Source: Massilia horti (GTDB taxonomy: Bacteria; Pseudomonadota; Gammaproteobacteria; Burkholderiales; Burkholderiaceae_D). Taken from it: 49,822 nt of DNA. Both the position numbers and the translations under genes were made by a program. The notes beneath the pieces were generated by a model. That model saw only the letters and a list, made by a program, of their open reading frames with translations, did not search any database and was not told the DNA's origin. Numbering within the stretch: position 1 is the first letter of the stretch; each line of letters begins with the position of its first letter. The stretch covers positions 1-49,822 of the forward strand of contig NZ_SPUM01000083.1 of NCBI RefSeq assembly GCF_004614195.1, written 5' to 3'. Below are positions 35,735-45,942 of this stretch, piece after piece.

Positions 35735-37144
35735 ATGAAAAAGCTGCTGCTGACACTGACGATTTCCCTGCTGTTTGCGCCCGCCGCATTCGCCGACCAA
35801 CCGGCCCAGTCGCTGCCGATGCCGGCGTACGGCAAGGACAAGACCATCCCGGCGCCGCACATCGTCAAGAAGACCCTGGCCAACGGGTTCACCGTGTGGG
35901 TGGTGCCGCGCCAGGGGCTGCCGCGGGTTGACTTCGTGCTGGCTGTGCGCGGCGCCGGCTACGCAGCCGACGACAAGAACCACCCGGGCTTTGCCAGCCT
36001 GCTGGCCGGGCTCCTGAACGAAGGCACCGCAAGGCGCGACTCGCGCGCCATCGCCGAAGCGGCGCAGGGCATGGGCGGCTCGGTCGGCGCCTCTCCGGCG
36101 CCGGACGGGATCATGGTCTCGGCCAACGCCCTCGCCTCGTACGCCGGCGACATGCTCGACCTGCTGGCCGAAGTGGTGCGCACCCCGTCGTTCCCGGCCA
36201 AGGAGGTGCAACTGGCCAAGGCCAACGCGCTGCAGTCGCTGCGCGTCTCCGAGACCACGCCGCGCTTCAAGGCCGACCGTGCGATCAGCCAGGCGATCTA
36301 CGGCGAACATCCGTACGGCCATACCGAACCGACCGAGCAGGCGATCCAGTCCGTCACCGAGGACCTGCTGCGCGACGAGCACGCCAAGCGCTTCCGCCCC
36401 GAGCACAGCCTGCTCGTGATCACCGGCCGCATCAAGGAAGCCGACGCGCTCAAACTGGCGCAGCAGGCGTTCGGCGACTGGAAGGCGCAGGGACCGGCAG
36501 CGGCGGCTACGCCACCGGCGCCGCGCTCGGCCAAGCCGGTGCGCTTGCTCATCGAGCGTAACGGCAGCGTGCAGTCGACCGTGCGCCTGGGCTCCCCGGG
36601 AATCGCCGCCACCGCCGCCGACCAGGTGCCGCTGCGCCTGGCCAGCACCATCCTCGGCGGAGGCTTTTCGAGCCGGGTGAACATCAACCTGCGCGAGGAA
36701 AAGGGCTATACCTACGGCGCTTCCGCCGGGGCGAGGATGGCGCGCGAAGGCGGCTCCATCATCGGCGGGGCCGACGTGCGCAACCAGGTCACCGGCGCGG
36801 CACTGACCGAGTACTTCAACGAGTACAAGCGGATCGGCACCGAACTGGTACCGAAGGACGAGATGGAGATGAACAAGCGCTACGTGGCTGGGGGCTACCT
36901 GATCAGCAACCAGATGCAGCGCTCGGTTGCCTCCACCCTCGCCTCGAACTGGCTGGTCGGGCTGCCGCCCGAGTTCCTCGGCCAGTTCGTGCCGCTGATC
37001 CAAAAGGTGACGCCGGAGCAGGTGCGCGAGGTATCGAAGAAGTACTTCGCACCGGAGAAGCAGTCGATCGTGGTCGTGGGCGACAAGGCCTCGGTGGGCG
37101 AGCAGTTGAAGGCGTTCGGGGAGTTTGTGGCGCGCGACAAATAA
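35735..37144 (+). CDS. M16-family peptidase-like protein, non-catalytic partner
   Basis: 469 aa from ATG 35735 with GAGGAGC just upstream; an ATG at 35720 overlapping the previous stop is an alternative. Signal peptide ends near PAAFAD. At the position of HxxEH it reads GFASLLAGLLNEGT, so zinc ligands are gone; the C-terminal domain retains the substrate-binding RxxxY-type region (LREEKGYTYGASA). It is the presumed structural partner of the upstream peptidase. Downstream lie repeat copy D and a bidirectional terminator. Confidence 0.93.
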   Translation: MKKLLLTLTISLLFAPAAFADQPAQSLPMPAYGKDKTIPAPHIVKKTLANGFTVWVVPRQGLPRVDFVLAVRGAGYAADDKNHPGFASLLAGLLNEGTARRDSRAIAEAAQGMGGSVGASPAPDGIMVSANALASYAGDMLDLLAEVVRTPSFPAKEVQLAKANALQSLRVSETTPRFKADRAISQAIYGEHPYGHTEPTEQAIQSVTEDLLRDEHAKRFRPEHSLLVITGRIKEADALKLAQQAFGDWKAQGPAAAATPPAPRSAKPVRLLIERNGSVQSTVRLGSPGIAATAADQVPLRLASTILGGGFSSRVNINLREEKGYTYGASAGARMAREGGSIIGGADVRNQVTGAALTEYFNEYKRIGTELVPKDEMEMNKRYVAGGYLISNQMQRSVASTLASNWLVGLPPEFLGQFVPLIQKVTPEQVREVSKKYFAPEKQSIVVVGDKASVGEQLKAFGEFVARDK

Positions 37145-37190
37145 GCGTGCCAATGGCGCATGTGCCCATCCTACGGCCTAAACCCTGGGC

Positions 37191-37285
37191 GTAGGGTGCG
37201 CACCTGTGCGCACGCGGTTACGTGCGCATCCGAAGCCGAGGGCCGTGCGTGAGCCGGACCGCGTGGGCACGGGTGCCCACCCTAC
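37191..37285. repeat. REPIN-like palindromic element, copy D (short-short arms)
   Basis: 95 bp. The left arm (37191-37218) has the standard hairpin GTGCGCACCTGTGCGCAC; in the right arm (37258-37285) both halves have changed together to GTGGGCACGGGTGCCCAC, keeping full pairing. Sits between convergent genes (M16 and pnp). Confidence 0.88.
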
Positions 37286-37340
37286 GCCTCCGGCATATAG
37301 CACGGCTTGTGCCCGGCTTAGTGGCCTTCATATGAGCAAT

Positions 37341-37375
37341 AAAAAACCGCCAGGCTCTCGCACTGGCGGTTTTTG
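37341..37375. terminator. Bidirectional intrinsic terminator between M16 and pnp
   Basis: AAAACCGCCAG (37343-37353) and CTGGCGGTTTT (37363-37373) form an 11-bp perfect stem with a 9-nt loop, T run on the plus strand and A run before it, so it can end both the M16 transcript and the pnp transcript. Confidence 0.88.
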
Positions 37376-37398
37376 TTTGGCTTAAAGCCGCTTGGCGA

Positions 37399-39528
37399 TT
37401 ACTGCGCCGTCGCAGTCTCAGCCGCGCCTTCCGCAGCAGCCTGCTTCATCGACAGCTTCAGGCGGCCGCGCTCGTCGGCCTCGATCACCTTCACACGCAC
37501 TTGCTGGCCTTCCTTCAGGTAGTCGGCGACAGCATTGACGCGCTCGTTGGCGATCTGGCTGATGTGCAGCAGGCCGTCCTTGCCCGGCATGACCTGCACG
37601 ATCGCGCCGAAGTCCAGCAGCTTGAGCACGGTGCCGTCGTAGGTCTTGCCCACTTCGACCGTCGCGGTCAGCTCTTCGATGCGGCGCTTGGCTTCCTGGC
37701 CGGCAGCGGCGTCGACCGATGCGATGGTCACGATGCCTTCGTCGGTGATGTCGATCTGGGTGCCGGTTTCCTCGGTCAGCGCGCGGATCACGGCGCCGCC
37801 CTTGCCGATCACGTCGCGGATCTTCTCAGGGTTGATGCGGATGGTGATCAGGCGTGGTGCGAAGTCCGACAGCTCGGTCTTCACGTGCGGCATGGCCTTC
37901 TGCATTTCGCCCAGGATGTGCTGGCGGCCTTCCTTGGCCTGCGCCAGCGCGACCTGCATGATCTCCTTGGTGATGCCCTGGATCTTGATGTCCATCTGCA
38001 GGGCGGTGATGCCGTTGGCAGTGCCGGCCACCTTGAAGTCCATGTCGCCCAGGTGGTCTTCGTCACCCAGGATGTCGGTCAGCACGGCGAACTTGCCGCC
38101 TTCCTTGATCAGGCCCATCGCGATGCCGGCCACGTGCGCCTTCATCGGCACACCGGCGTCCATCAGTGCCAGGCAGCCGCCGCACACCGATGCCATCGAC
38201 GACGAACCGTTCGATTCGGTGATCTCGGACACGAGGCGGATCGAGTAGCTGAATTCTTCCGGCGACGGCAGCGCAGCGATCAGCGCGCGCTTGGCCAGGC
38301 GGCCGTGGCCGATTTCGCGGCGCTTGGGCGTGCCAACACGGCCGGTTTCGCCAGTGGCGAACGGCGGCATGTTGTAGTGCATCATGAATTCGTCGGTGTA
38401 CTCGCCCATCAGCGCGTCGATCTTCTGGCTGTCGCGGCCGGTGCCCAGGGTGGCGATCACCAGTGCCTGGGTTTCGCCACGGGTGAACAGTGCCGAGCCG
38501 TGGGTGCGCGGCAGCACGCTGGTGCGGATCGAGATCGGGCGCACGGTGCGGGTGTCGCGGCCGTCGATGCGCGGCTCGCCTTCCAGGATCTGCGAGCGCA
38601 CGACCTTGGCTTCCATGTCGAACAGGATGTTGCCCACTTCGACGGCGTCCGGTGCGTCGGTGCCGTTGGCGGCAGCTTCCGCAGCCAGGTCAGCCAGCAG
38701 TTTGGCGCTGACGTCCTTCAGCTTGTTGGTACGTGCTTGCTTGTCGCGGGTCTGGTAGGCGTCGCGGATATTGGCTTCGGCCAGCTGCGCCACGCGCGCG
38801 ATCAGCGCTTCGTTCTTCGGTGCCGGTGCCCATTCGACTTCCGGCTTGCCGCCCTCTTCCACCAGCGCGTGGATCGCGTCGATCACGGCCTTCATCTGCT
38901 CGTGGCCGTAGACCACGGCGCCCAGCATGACTTCTTCGGACAGCTGCTGCGCTTCCGATTCAACCATCAGCACGGCGTGTTCGGTACCGGCCACCACCAG
39001 GTCCATCAGGCTGGTCTTCATCTGGCTGGTGGTCGGGTTCAGGATGTACTGGCCGTTGGCGTAGCCGACGCGTGCGGCGCCGATCGGGCCGTTGAACGGG
39101 ATGCCGGCCACGCACAGGGCGGCCGAGGCGCCGATCATCGCCGGGATGTCCGGGTCGATCTCAGGATTGACCGACAGCACGTGGATGATCACCTGCACTT
39201 CGTTCAGGTAGCCTTCCGGGAACAGCGGGCGGATCGGGCGGTCGATCAGGCGCGAAGTCAGGGTTTCTTTTTCGGAGGGACGGCCTTCGCGCTTGAAGAA
39301 GCCGCCCGGGATTTTACCGGCAGCGTAACTTTTCTCGATGTAATCCACGGTCAGGGGGAAGAAGTCCTGGCCGGGTTTGGCATCCTTCTTGGCAACGACG
39401 GTGGCGAGCACCACCGTGTCTTCCACCGACACCATCACGGCGCCGCTTGCCTGACGGGCGATTTCGCCAGTCTCCAGGGTGACCGTGTGCTGGCCATACT
39501 GGAAGGTTTTCGTAACTTTGTTAAACAT
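37399..39528 (-). CDS. pnp: Polynucleotide phosphorylase
   Basis: 709 aa, normal length. Two RNase PH-like domains (about 1-230 and 320-550) around a helical domain, a KH domain ([20 protein letters not shown]) and a C-terminal S1 domain ([28 protein letters not shown]). Catalytic-core landmarks include [20 protein letters not shown] and the phosphate/metal region near [16 protein letters not shown]. Phosphorolytic 3'-5' exoribonuclease and degradosome component. Follows rpsO; its leader has two hairpins resembling the RNase III-controlled E. coli arrangement. Confidence 0.98.
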   Translation of the reverse strand: MFNKVTKTFQYGQHTVTLETGEIARQASGAVMVSVEDTVVLATVVAKKDAKPGQDFFPLTVDYIEKSYAAGKIPGGFFKREGRPSEKETLTSRLIDRPIRPLFPEGYLNEVQVIIHVLSVNPEIDPDIPAMIGASAALCVAGIPFNGPIGAARVGYANGQYILNPTTSQMKTSLMDLVVAGTEHAVLMVESEAQQLSEEVMLGAVVYGHEQMKAVIDAIHALVEEGGKPEVEWAPAPKNEALIARVAQLAEANIRDAYQTRDKQARTNKLKDVSAKLLADLAAEAAANGTDAPDAVEVGNILFDMEAKVVRSQILEGEPRIDGRDTRTVRPISIRTSVLPRTHGSALFTRGETQALVIATLGTGRDSQKIDALMGEYTDEFMMHYNMPPFATGETGRVGTPKRREIGHGRLAKRALIAALPSPEEFSYSIRLVSEITESNGSSSMASVCGGCLALMDAGVPMKAHVAGIAMGLIKEGGKFAVLTDILGDEDHLGDMDFKVAGTANGITALQMDIKIQGITKEIMQVALAQAKEGRQHILGEMQKAMPHVKTELSDFAPRLITIRINPEKIRDVIGKGGAVIRALTEETGTQIDITDEGIVTIASVDAAAGQEAKRRIEELTATVEVGKTYDGTVLKLLDFGAIVQVMPGKDGLLHISQIANERVNAVADYLKEGQQVRVKVIEADERGRLKLSMKQAAAEGAAETATAQ

Positions 39529-39549
39529 GGGTAATCCCTTTCTATTTGC

Positions 39550-39623
39550 CGACAGATTTTCAGGGGCTGTCGTTCACCTCACCACGGGCTACGTTAAACG
39601 GGCGCGGGTTCAAAACCCCCGCC
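39550..39623 (-). promoter_or_regulatory. Paired hairpins in the pnp leader
   Basis: Two stem-loops between the rpsO terminator and pnp: CGACAG (39550-39555) with CTGTCG (39567-39572), and GGCGCGGGTT (39601-39610) with AACCCCCGCC (39614-39623, one C-C mismatch, 3-nt loop). In E. coli, RNase III cuts a pnp leader hairpin and PNPase then represses its own mRNA; these structures occupy the same place. Function here is inference. Confidence 0.55.
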
Positions 39624-39664
39624 ATATCTACAGCAACTACAAAACTGCTACAAAACTGCCAAAA

Positions 39665-39705
39665 CAAAAAATGCCCGCGACAGTCTTAGCTGACGCAGGC
39701 ATTTC
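39665..39705 (-). terminator. Intrinsic terminator/attenuator after rpsO
   Basis: Minus strand AAATGCCTGCGTCAG pairs with CTGTCGCGGGCATTT around a short loop and is followed by a T-rich run (TTTTTTGTTTT). It should reduce read-through from rpsO into pnp, as the known rpsO terminator does. Confidence 0.85.
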
Positions 39706-39730
39706 CTGACTAAACCGTCTGGCGCAACGA

Positions 39731-40000
39731 TTACTTGCGCAGGCCGAGTTTGGCGATCAGGTCACGGTAGCGGTTCAGATCCTTGCCCTTCAGGTAGGAG
39801 AGCAGGCTCTTGCGACGGTTGACCATGGCGATCAGGCCACGACGGGAGTGGTGATCCTTTTGGTGGGCCTTGAAGTGGCCGTTCAGCTCGTTGATGCGGG
39901 CGGTCAACAGTGCGACCTGGACTTCGGGCGAGCCGGTATCGTTCTGGCCACGTGCGTTGTCCGCAATGATCGCGGCTTTGTTGATGTTTTCTACGGTCAT
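39731..40000 (-). CDS. rpsO: 30S ribosomal protein S15
   Basis: 89 aa, exactly the E. coli length, from ATG 40000 with AGGTAAC upstream. [20 protein letters not shown] and [20 protein letters not shown] are the S15 signature, contacting 16S helices 20-22. A TATACT box sits at 40089-40094 on the minus strand as the likely -10 (no good -35 at 17 bp). First gene of rpsO-pnp. Confidence 0.98.
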   Translation of the reverse strand: MTVENINKAAIIADNARGQNDTGSPEVQVALLTARINELNGHFKAHQKDHHSRRGLIAMVNRRKSLLSYLKGKDLNRYRDLIAKLGLRK

Positions 40001-40171
40001 GATGTTACCTTTCACATGCGGTGCAAGAGTCGGAACCCAGCGCACCGTGATTACATTGATAAACCTGGCCTTACCGACCAGACCCGCCAGTATATGCGAA
40101 AACCGGTCGCAAAACCACAATTTGGTGTGCGGCGCACCAGATTAAGGGGAATCCGCCGCTTTTGGAGTGAG

Positions 40172-40675
40172 ATGATGAGCAAAATTACAACGGTGGCCGG
40201 GATGGGTCTGGCCATGGCGATCGCCGGCTGTGCCCTGTTCCGCACACCGCCCGACATCGGCGACACGCAGGCGCAGGTGATCGAGAAGATGGGACAGCCA
40301 AACGCCATCTACCCGGAACCGGACGGCGGGCGCAAGCTGGAGTACACGCAACAGCCGATGGGCGAATACGCCTTCATGGCCACCATCGGGCCGGACGGCA
40401 GGCTGACCAAATACGAGCAGGTGCTGACGGGAGAAAAGTTTGCCACCATCAAGATCGGCCAGGCGACCAAGGCCGACGTGCTGCGCACGATCGGGCATCC
40501 GGGCGAAATCACGCGTGTCATGCAGCACGATTACGAGGTGTGGTCATACCACTATCGGGAAAGCGGAGTGTGGTATTCGGTGATGAACGTGGAATTCGAC
40601 CAGAATGGAATCGTGCAGCAGATGCTCAATCAGCCGGATCCGAGGTACAACAACGACGGCGGCCGGCGGAGGTAG
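40172..40675 (+). CDS. Lipoprotein with SmpA/OmlA (BamE-like) fold
   Basis: 167 aa from ATG 40172 (a second ATG follows at 40175), GGAG upstream. Signal with lipobox IAGC (Cys20), so a lipid-anchored envelope protein; no Asp at +2, consistent with outer-membrane sorting. Two short repeats of the BamE-like type are visible: DIGDTQAQVIEKMGQPNAIY and IKIGQATKADVLRTIGHPGE, each a helix leading to a G-x-P turn. Exact role unassigned. Divergent from rpsO, convergent with leuA across repeat copy E. Confidence 0.85.
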   Translation: MMSKITTVAGMGLAMAIAGCALFRTPPDIGDTQAQVIEKMGQPNAIYPEPDGGRKLEYTQQPMGEYAFMATIGPDGRLTKYEQVLTGEKFATIKIGQATKADVLRTIGHPGEITRVMQHDYEVWSYHYRESGVWYSVMNVEFDQNGIVQQMLNQPDPRYNNDGGRRR

Positions 40676-40704
40676 ACCGAGCAGGCCGCGCGCTCGGACA
40701 AATC

Positions 40705-40803
40705 GTAGGGGCCTGTGCGCACGCGGTACGTTTGCATATCGTTGGCGCTTGTATGCGCACGTACCGCGTGCGCACGGGTCCTCGGCGGCCCCGCGCCCCC
40801 TAC
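40705..40803. repeat. REPIN-like palindromic element, copy E (short-long arms)
   Basis: 99 bp. The left arm (40705-40727) is the short version with 5 nt missing after GTAGGG; the right arm (40763-40803) is the 41-nt version and is almost identical to the right arm of copy B. Ends 6 bp before the leuA stop codon region, between convergent genes. Confidence 0.85.
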
Positions 40804-40809
40804 GAATGA

Positions 40810-42354
40810 TCACAACTGCGGATTGACCCGCTCGACTTTCGAGTACAGCTTGTTCAGTCCCGAAATGTAGGCCTTGGCCGAGGCCACGATGATGTCAGGA
40901 TCAGCACCGACCCCGTTGACGATCCGCCCCGAACGCGACAAGCGCACCGTCACCTCGCCCTGCGACTGGGCGCCGCCGCTGATCGCGTTAATCGAGAACA
41001 GCAGCAGCTCGGCGCCGCTGCTCACCTGCGATTCGATCGCGTTGACCACGGCATCAACCGGGCCGTCGCCGGTGCCTTCGCAGACGAACTCCTTGCCCTC
41101 GATGCAGAACACCACGCGCGCATGCGGCATCTCGCCGGTTTCGGAGCGCTGCGCCAGCGACACGAAGCGATAGTGCTCGCTTTCGTGGTCCTGCTCCTCG
41201 GACGAGACCAGCGCCATGATGTCCTCGTCGAAGATCTCGGCCTTGCGGTCGGCCAGCTCCTTGAAGCGCGCAAACGCGGCGTTCACCTCAAGCTCGGATT
41301 CGAGCTCGATGCCCAGTTCCTGCAGCCGCGTCTTGAATGCGTTGCGGCCGGAGAGTTTGCCGAGCACGATCTTGTTGGCGGTCCAGCCCACGTCTTCGGC
41401 GCGCATGATCTCGTAGGTTTCGCGCGCCTTGAGAATGCCGTCCTGGTGGATGCCGGATGCGTGCGCGAACGCGTTGGCGCCCACCACCGCCTTATTCGGC
41501 TGCACGGCGAAGCCGGTGATCTGCGAGACCATCTTCGAGGCCGGCACGATCTGGGTGGTGTCGATGCCGACGGCGAGCTTGTAGTAGTCGGCGCGCGTCC
41601 TGAGCGCCATGACCACTTCTTCGAGCGCGGTGTTACCGGCCCGCTCGCCCAGGCCGTTGATCGTGCATTCGATCTGGCGCGCGCCGCCGATCGCCACGCC
41701 GGCCAGCGAGTTGGCCACGGCCAGGCCCAGGTCGTTGTGGCAGTGTACCGACCAGACGGCCTTGTCCGAATTGGGCACACGCTCGCGCAGGCGGCGGATG
41801 CGCATGCCGAATTCTTCCGGCACCGCGTAGCCGACCGTGTCGGGGAAGTTGATGGTGGTGGCGCCCTCGGCGATCACCGTTTCCAGCACGCGGCACAGGA
41901 AGTCCTCTTCCGAGCGGCTGCCGTCTTCGGGCGAGAACTCGATGTCGTCGGTGTGGTTACGGGCGTAGCGGATCGCCAGCTTGGCCTGCTCCAGCACCTG
42001 CTCCGGCTCCATGCGCAGCTTCATCTGCATGTGCAGTGGCGAGGTCGCGATGAAGGTGTGGATGCGCTTTCGTGCAGCCGGCTGCAAAGCCTCGGCGGCC
42101 CGGGCGATGTCGCGGTCGTTGGCGCGCGAGAGCGAGCAGATGGTCGATTCGCGCACGGCGGCAGCGATGGCGCGGATCGCTTCGAAGTCGCCAGGCGAGG
42201 CGGCCGCGAAGCCCGCTTCGATGACGTCGACCCGCAGGCGTTCCAGCTGGCGTGCGATGCGGACCTTTTCGTCCTTGGTCATCGACGCGCCGGGCGATTG
42301 CTCGCCGTCGCGCAGGGTGGTGTCAAAAATGATGAGGCGGTTCGGGTCAGGCAT
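40810..42354 (-). CDS. leuA: 2-isopropylmalate synthase
   Basis: 514 aa. HMGL-like TIM barrel with [13 protein letters not shown] at the N-terminus and metal ligands His204/His206 in HCHNDLGLA; then [14 protein letters not shown]-terminal LeuA regulatory domain (about 390-510) for leucine feedback. Condenses acetyl-CoA with 2-ketoisovalerate, first committed step of leucine synthesis. It follows pssA by 62 bp on the same strand, downstream of the ilv genes that make its keto-acid substrate. Repeat copy E abuts its 3' end. Confidence 0.98.
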   Translation of the reverse strand: MPDPNRLIIFDTTLRDGEQSPGASMTKDEKVRIARQLERLRVDVIEAGFAAASPGDFEAIRAIAAAVRESTICSLSRANDRDIARAAEALQPAARKRIHTFIATSPLHMQMKLRMEPEQVLEQAKLAIRYARNHTDDIEFSPEDGSRSEEDFLCRVLETVIAEGATTINFPDTVGYAVPEEFGMRIRRLRERVPNSDKAVWSVHCHNDLGLAVANSLAGVAIGGARQIECTINGLGERAGNTALEEVVMALRTRADYYKLAVGIDTTQIVPASKMVSQITGFAVQPNKAVVGANAFAHASGIHQDGILKARETYEIMRAEDVGWTANKIVLGKLSGRNAFKTRLQELGIELESELEVNAAFARFKELADRKAEIFDEDIMALVSSEEQDHESEHYRFVSLAQRSETGEMPHARVVFCIEGKEFVCEGTGDGPVDAVVNAIESQVSSGAELLLFSINAISGGAQSQGEVTVRLSRSGRIVNGVGADPDIIVASAKAYISGLNKLYSKVERVNPQL

Positions 42355-42416
42355 GACGGCTCCAATAAGCTAAGTATCAATGCGCGAGCACGCGCCGCCA
42401 GACCCGTGTGGACCGG

Positions 42417-43265
42417 CTAGCGTCGCTCGCTGCTATCCACCGGTTCGTCGCCAGTCTGGATGATGCTGACCGGCTTGCCTTTCGAAAGACGCCAGAACAG
42501 TACCGCATAACCGGACAAACCGTACAACACAAACAGCGGCCACAGTACGATGGCCGGTTTGATCGCCAGCAGCGCAAAGCCGAGGGCGATCAGGAATACC
42601 ACGATGAACGGCACCGATTTACGGAAGTTCACGTCCTTGAAACTGTAGAACGGCACGTTGGTCACCATCGTCAGGCCGGCGAACAGCGCGATGACCCACG
42701 ACAGCCAGTCGACCTGGCGCGGGCTGACGTTGATGTCGGGGTCGGTCATCATCAGGATGAAGCCCACCACCAGGGCCGCGGCGGCCGGGCTGGGCAAGCC
42801 CTGGAAGTAGCGCTTGTCCACCACTTCGATGTTGGTGTTAAAGCGCGCCAGGCGCAGCGCCGCGCCGGCGCAGTAGACGAATGCCGCAATCCATCCCAGC
42901 TTGCCCAAGCCGCGCAGCGCATATTCGTAGATGACCAGGGCCGGCGCCGCGCCGAACGAGACCATGTCGGACAGGCTGTCGTACTGGGCGCCGAACTCGG
43001 ACTGGGTGTTGGTCAGGCGCGCGATGCGGCCGTCCAGCGCGTCCAGTACCATGGCCACGAAGACAGCCCAGCAGGCGTCCTCGAAGCGCTGGTTCATCGC
43101 CATCACAATGGCGTAGAAGCCTCCGAACAGGGCGGCGGTGGTGAAAGCGTTCGGCAACAGGTAGATGCCGCGCCGCGGCTTGCCCTCGGCCTTGCGGCCG
43201 AAATGGCTTATCCGGCTCTGGCGGGGAGCGGCACTGGATTTTCTGCGTCGTGGAAAGGTTGCCAT
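42417..43265 (-). CDS. pssA: CDP-diacylglycerol-serine O-phosphatidyltransferase
   Basis: 282 aa from ATG 43265. The CDP-alcohol phosphatidyltransferase motif is perfect: D75-x2-D78-G79-x2-A82-R83-x8-G92-x3-D96-x3-D100. About eight membrane segments. Makes phosphatidylserine, the precursor of phosphatidylethanolamine; this is the integral-membrane (type II) enzyme, unlike the E. coli type. Sits between the SIMPL gene and leuA, the gene order seen in many betaproteobacteria. Confidence 0.96.
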   Translation of the reverse strand: MATFPRRRKSSAAPRQSRISHFGRKAEGKPRRGIYLLPNAFTTAALFGGFYAIVMAMNQRFEDACWAVFVAMVLDALDGRIARLTNTQSEFGAQYDSLSDMVSFGAAPALVIYEYALRGLGKLGWIAAFVYCAGAALRLARFNTNIEVVDKRYFQGLPSPAAAALVVGFILMMTDPDINVSPRQVDWLSWVIALFAGLTMVTNVPFYSFKDVNFRKSVPFIVVFLIALGFALLAIKPAIVLWPLFVLYGLSGYAVLFWRLSKGKPVSIIQTGDEPVDSSERR

Positions 43266-43350
43266 AAAATTCAGTATCAAGTAGGAATCGCGCGCATGCG
43301 ACAACCACCCATTATAGTGGTCATACGAACATGTTAGCGAATGGATACTG

Positions 43351-44112
43351 TTACTTGAACCTTACCTTTCCCACGACATTCATCTGCAAGGTCGTTTCGC
43401 CGGGCTCGAAGCTGGGCTCGGGAACCTCGTCCATGCCGCGTTTGCCGAACTGCGCCCGCATCTGCATCGGCGCCGCGGCGGCCTCCGCCATGTAACGGCC
43501 GCTGGCCTCGAAATCGACGGTATCGATCACCGCATCCGTCACCTTGCGCCCCATGGCGTTGGCGATCGACGCGATGCGCTCGTTCAGGTTGCGGTAGGTG
43601 GCGGCGATGCGCTGGTCGTCCAGGCGCCGGGCCAGTTCGGGGCTCAGGCCGAATTCCAGGCTGTTAATCTGCAGCAGCTTCTGCGCCGCGGCGGCAGTCC
43701 TGGGCAGATTGTTCAGGTTGGTTGTCTTTACTTCGAGATACTGGCCGACACGCCAGCCGATCGGCAGGCGCTTGGCGCCCGGCTGGGTCAGCGGCTGCGG
43801 CGGATTCTCGGGGTACACGGGCATCGTGAAATAGCCCTGCGTCTTGAGGTCGGCCTGTGGATCTTCACGCCGGACGATTTCGACGCCCTGCTTCATCTTC
43901 TGGTTCACGCGGGCGGCGGCGGCGGTCTTGTCCTTGTCGAACTCTTCGACTGACAGAACAAGGACGGCCTGGTCATTGGGATGTTTGACCTCGCCATGCG
44001 CGGGTACGATTACCATTGTGCCGCTGGTGGCGGCCGCAGGCCCGGTTTGCGCCTGCGCGGCGGCACAGCCAAGGATCAGACCGGCCAGCAGGAACATTTT
44101 CATACGCGACAT
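43351..44112 (-). CDS. Periplasmic SIMPL-domain protein
   Basis: 253 aa from ATG 44112 (an ATG three bases upstream is equally in frame; GGAG lies 6 nt before 44112). Signal peptide ends near AAAQAQ. The SIMPL/DUF541 domain (about 40-250) shows EVKHPNDQAVLVLSVEEFDKD cut here, VNQKMKQGVEIVRREDP and YRVGQYLEV-like GWRVGQYLEVKTTN. The family is periplasmic or outer-membrane, of unclear function (E. coli YggE is linked to oxidative stress). 86 bp before pssA. Confidence 0.9.
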   Translation of the reverse strand: MSRMKMFLLAGLILGCAAAQAQTGPAAATSGTMVIVPAHGEVKHPNDQAVLVLSVEEFDKDKTAAAARVNQKMKQGVEIVRREDPQADLKTQGYFTMPVYPENPPQPLTQPGAKRLPIGWRVGQYLEVKTTNLNNLPRTAAAAQKLLQINSLEFGLSPELARRLDDQRIAATYRNLNERIASIANAMGRKVTDAVIDTVDFEASGRYMAEAAAAPMQMRAQFGKRGMDEVPEPSFEPGETTLQMNVVGKVRFK

Positions 44113-44258
44113 CATTTTCTCCGAGGTTATATGCGGCAGGGGCCGCGACAGAAGGAACGATACTGTTTTTTCAATCTCCATCCCATTCCTGTAATGGAAA
44201 GTTTCAAAACAACATCTTGGACGGCCCCTCTCCCCCCATTAAAAACGATGACTTTGCT

Positions 44259-44338
44259 CGTCGTTCCCGCGCAGGCGGGAACCCATAGGCAGCGTAAAAT
44301 GACGCTCAGCATGGGTTCCCGCCTGCGCGGGAACGACG
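44259..44338. repeat. 80-bp dispersed inverted repeat, family 2, copy 2
   Basis: Perfect 28-bp inverted arms (44259-44286 and 44311-44338), each containing TTCCCGCGCAGGCGGGAA as an internal hairpin, around a 24-bp centre nearly identical to that at 2766-2789. Ends 9 bp downstream of the ilvC stop, so it may also act as a transcript 3' end. Resembles the TTCCC-N8-GGGAA type of repeat known from Neisseria (dRS3) and other bacteria. Confidence 0.88.
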
Positions 44339-44347
44339 TGATGTCGG

Positions 44348-45388
<1,041 letters not shown>

Positions 45389-45416
45389 TTACCAGTTGAT
45401 GAGATGCGTGGGGTGA

Positions 45417-45435
45417 GTCGGGCTAATTGCCCGAC
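45417..45435. promoter_or_regulatory. Stem-loop between ilvH and ilvC
   Basis: GTCGGGC (45417-45423) and GCCCGAC (45429-45435) form a perfect 7-bp stem with a 5-nt loop. No T run follows on either strand, so it is more likely an RNA processing or stabilising element, or a weak attenuator that sets ilvC output apart from ilvBH. Confidence 0.55.
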
Positions 45436-45450
45436 GAACAAGCTGCCCAC

Positions 45451-45942
45451 CTAAACTTTAAGGATGCGTTCGCCGCGGCCGATGCCCGAGCCGCCCGTAC
45501 GCACAGTTTCCAGAATGGACGTACGGTCGATCGCGTCGATGAAGGCGTCGAGCTTGCTGCGGTTGCCGGTCAGTTCGATCGTGTAGGTCTTCTCCGTCAC
45601 GTCGATGACGCGGCCGCGGAAGATGTCGGCGGTGCGTTTCATCTCTTCGCGTTCCTTGCCGACCGCGCGCACCTTGATGAGCATGAGCTCGCGTTCGATG
45701 TGCGCGCCTTCGGTCAGGTCGACCACCTTGACCACCTCGATCAGGCGGTTCAGGTGCTTGGTGATCTGCTCGATGATGTCGTCCGAGCCGGAGGTCACGA
45801 TCGTCATACGCGACAGGGTCGCATCCTCGGTCGGCGCCACGGTCAGGGTTTCGATGTTGTAGCCGCGCGCGGAGAACAGGCCAACCACACGCGACAGCGC
45901 GCCCGCTTCGTTCTCAAGAAGGACAGAAATGATATGTCGCAT
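45451..45942 (-). CDS. ilvH: Acetolactate synthase small (regulatory) subunit
   Basis: 163 aa. N-terminal ACT domain (HIISVLLENEAGALSRVVGL, with the valine-binding region ARGYNIETLTV) and the C-terminal small-subunit domain. Confers valine feedback inhibition and raises activity of IlvB. Start abuts the ilvB stop with no gap. Confidence 0.98.
   Translation of the reverse strand: MRHIISVLLENEAGALSRVVGLFSARGYNIETLTVAPTEDATLSRMTIVTSGSDDIIEQITKHLNRLIEVVKVVDLTEGAHIERELMLIKVRAVGKEREEMKRTADIFRGRVIDVTEKTYTIELTGNRSKLDAFIDAIDRTSILETVRTGGSGIGRGERILKV

Noticed and set aside
37501..39534. 677-codon plus-strand frame opposite pnp
   Set aside because: Antisense shadow of pnp with no recognisable motif.
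39600..39635. Possible tmRNA 3'-end relic (GCGGGTTCAAAACCC...CGCCATATCTACAGCA)
   Set aside because: It recalls the end of ssrA, a common integration site, but the T-loop is the wrong size, there is no CCA, no tRNA-like 5' part and no integrase. A hairpin in the pnp leader explains it better.
40705..40803. Repeat copy E as the leuA terminator
   Set aside because: Strong inverted repeat but no T run on the leuA side; a role in ending transcription is possible but not shown.
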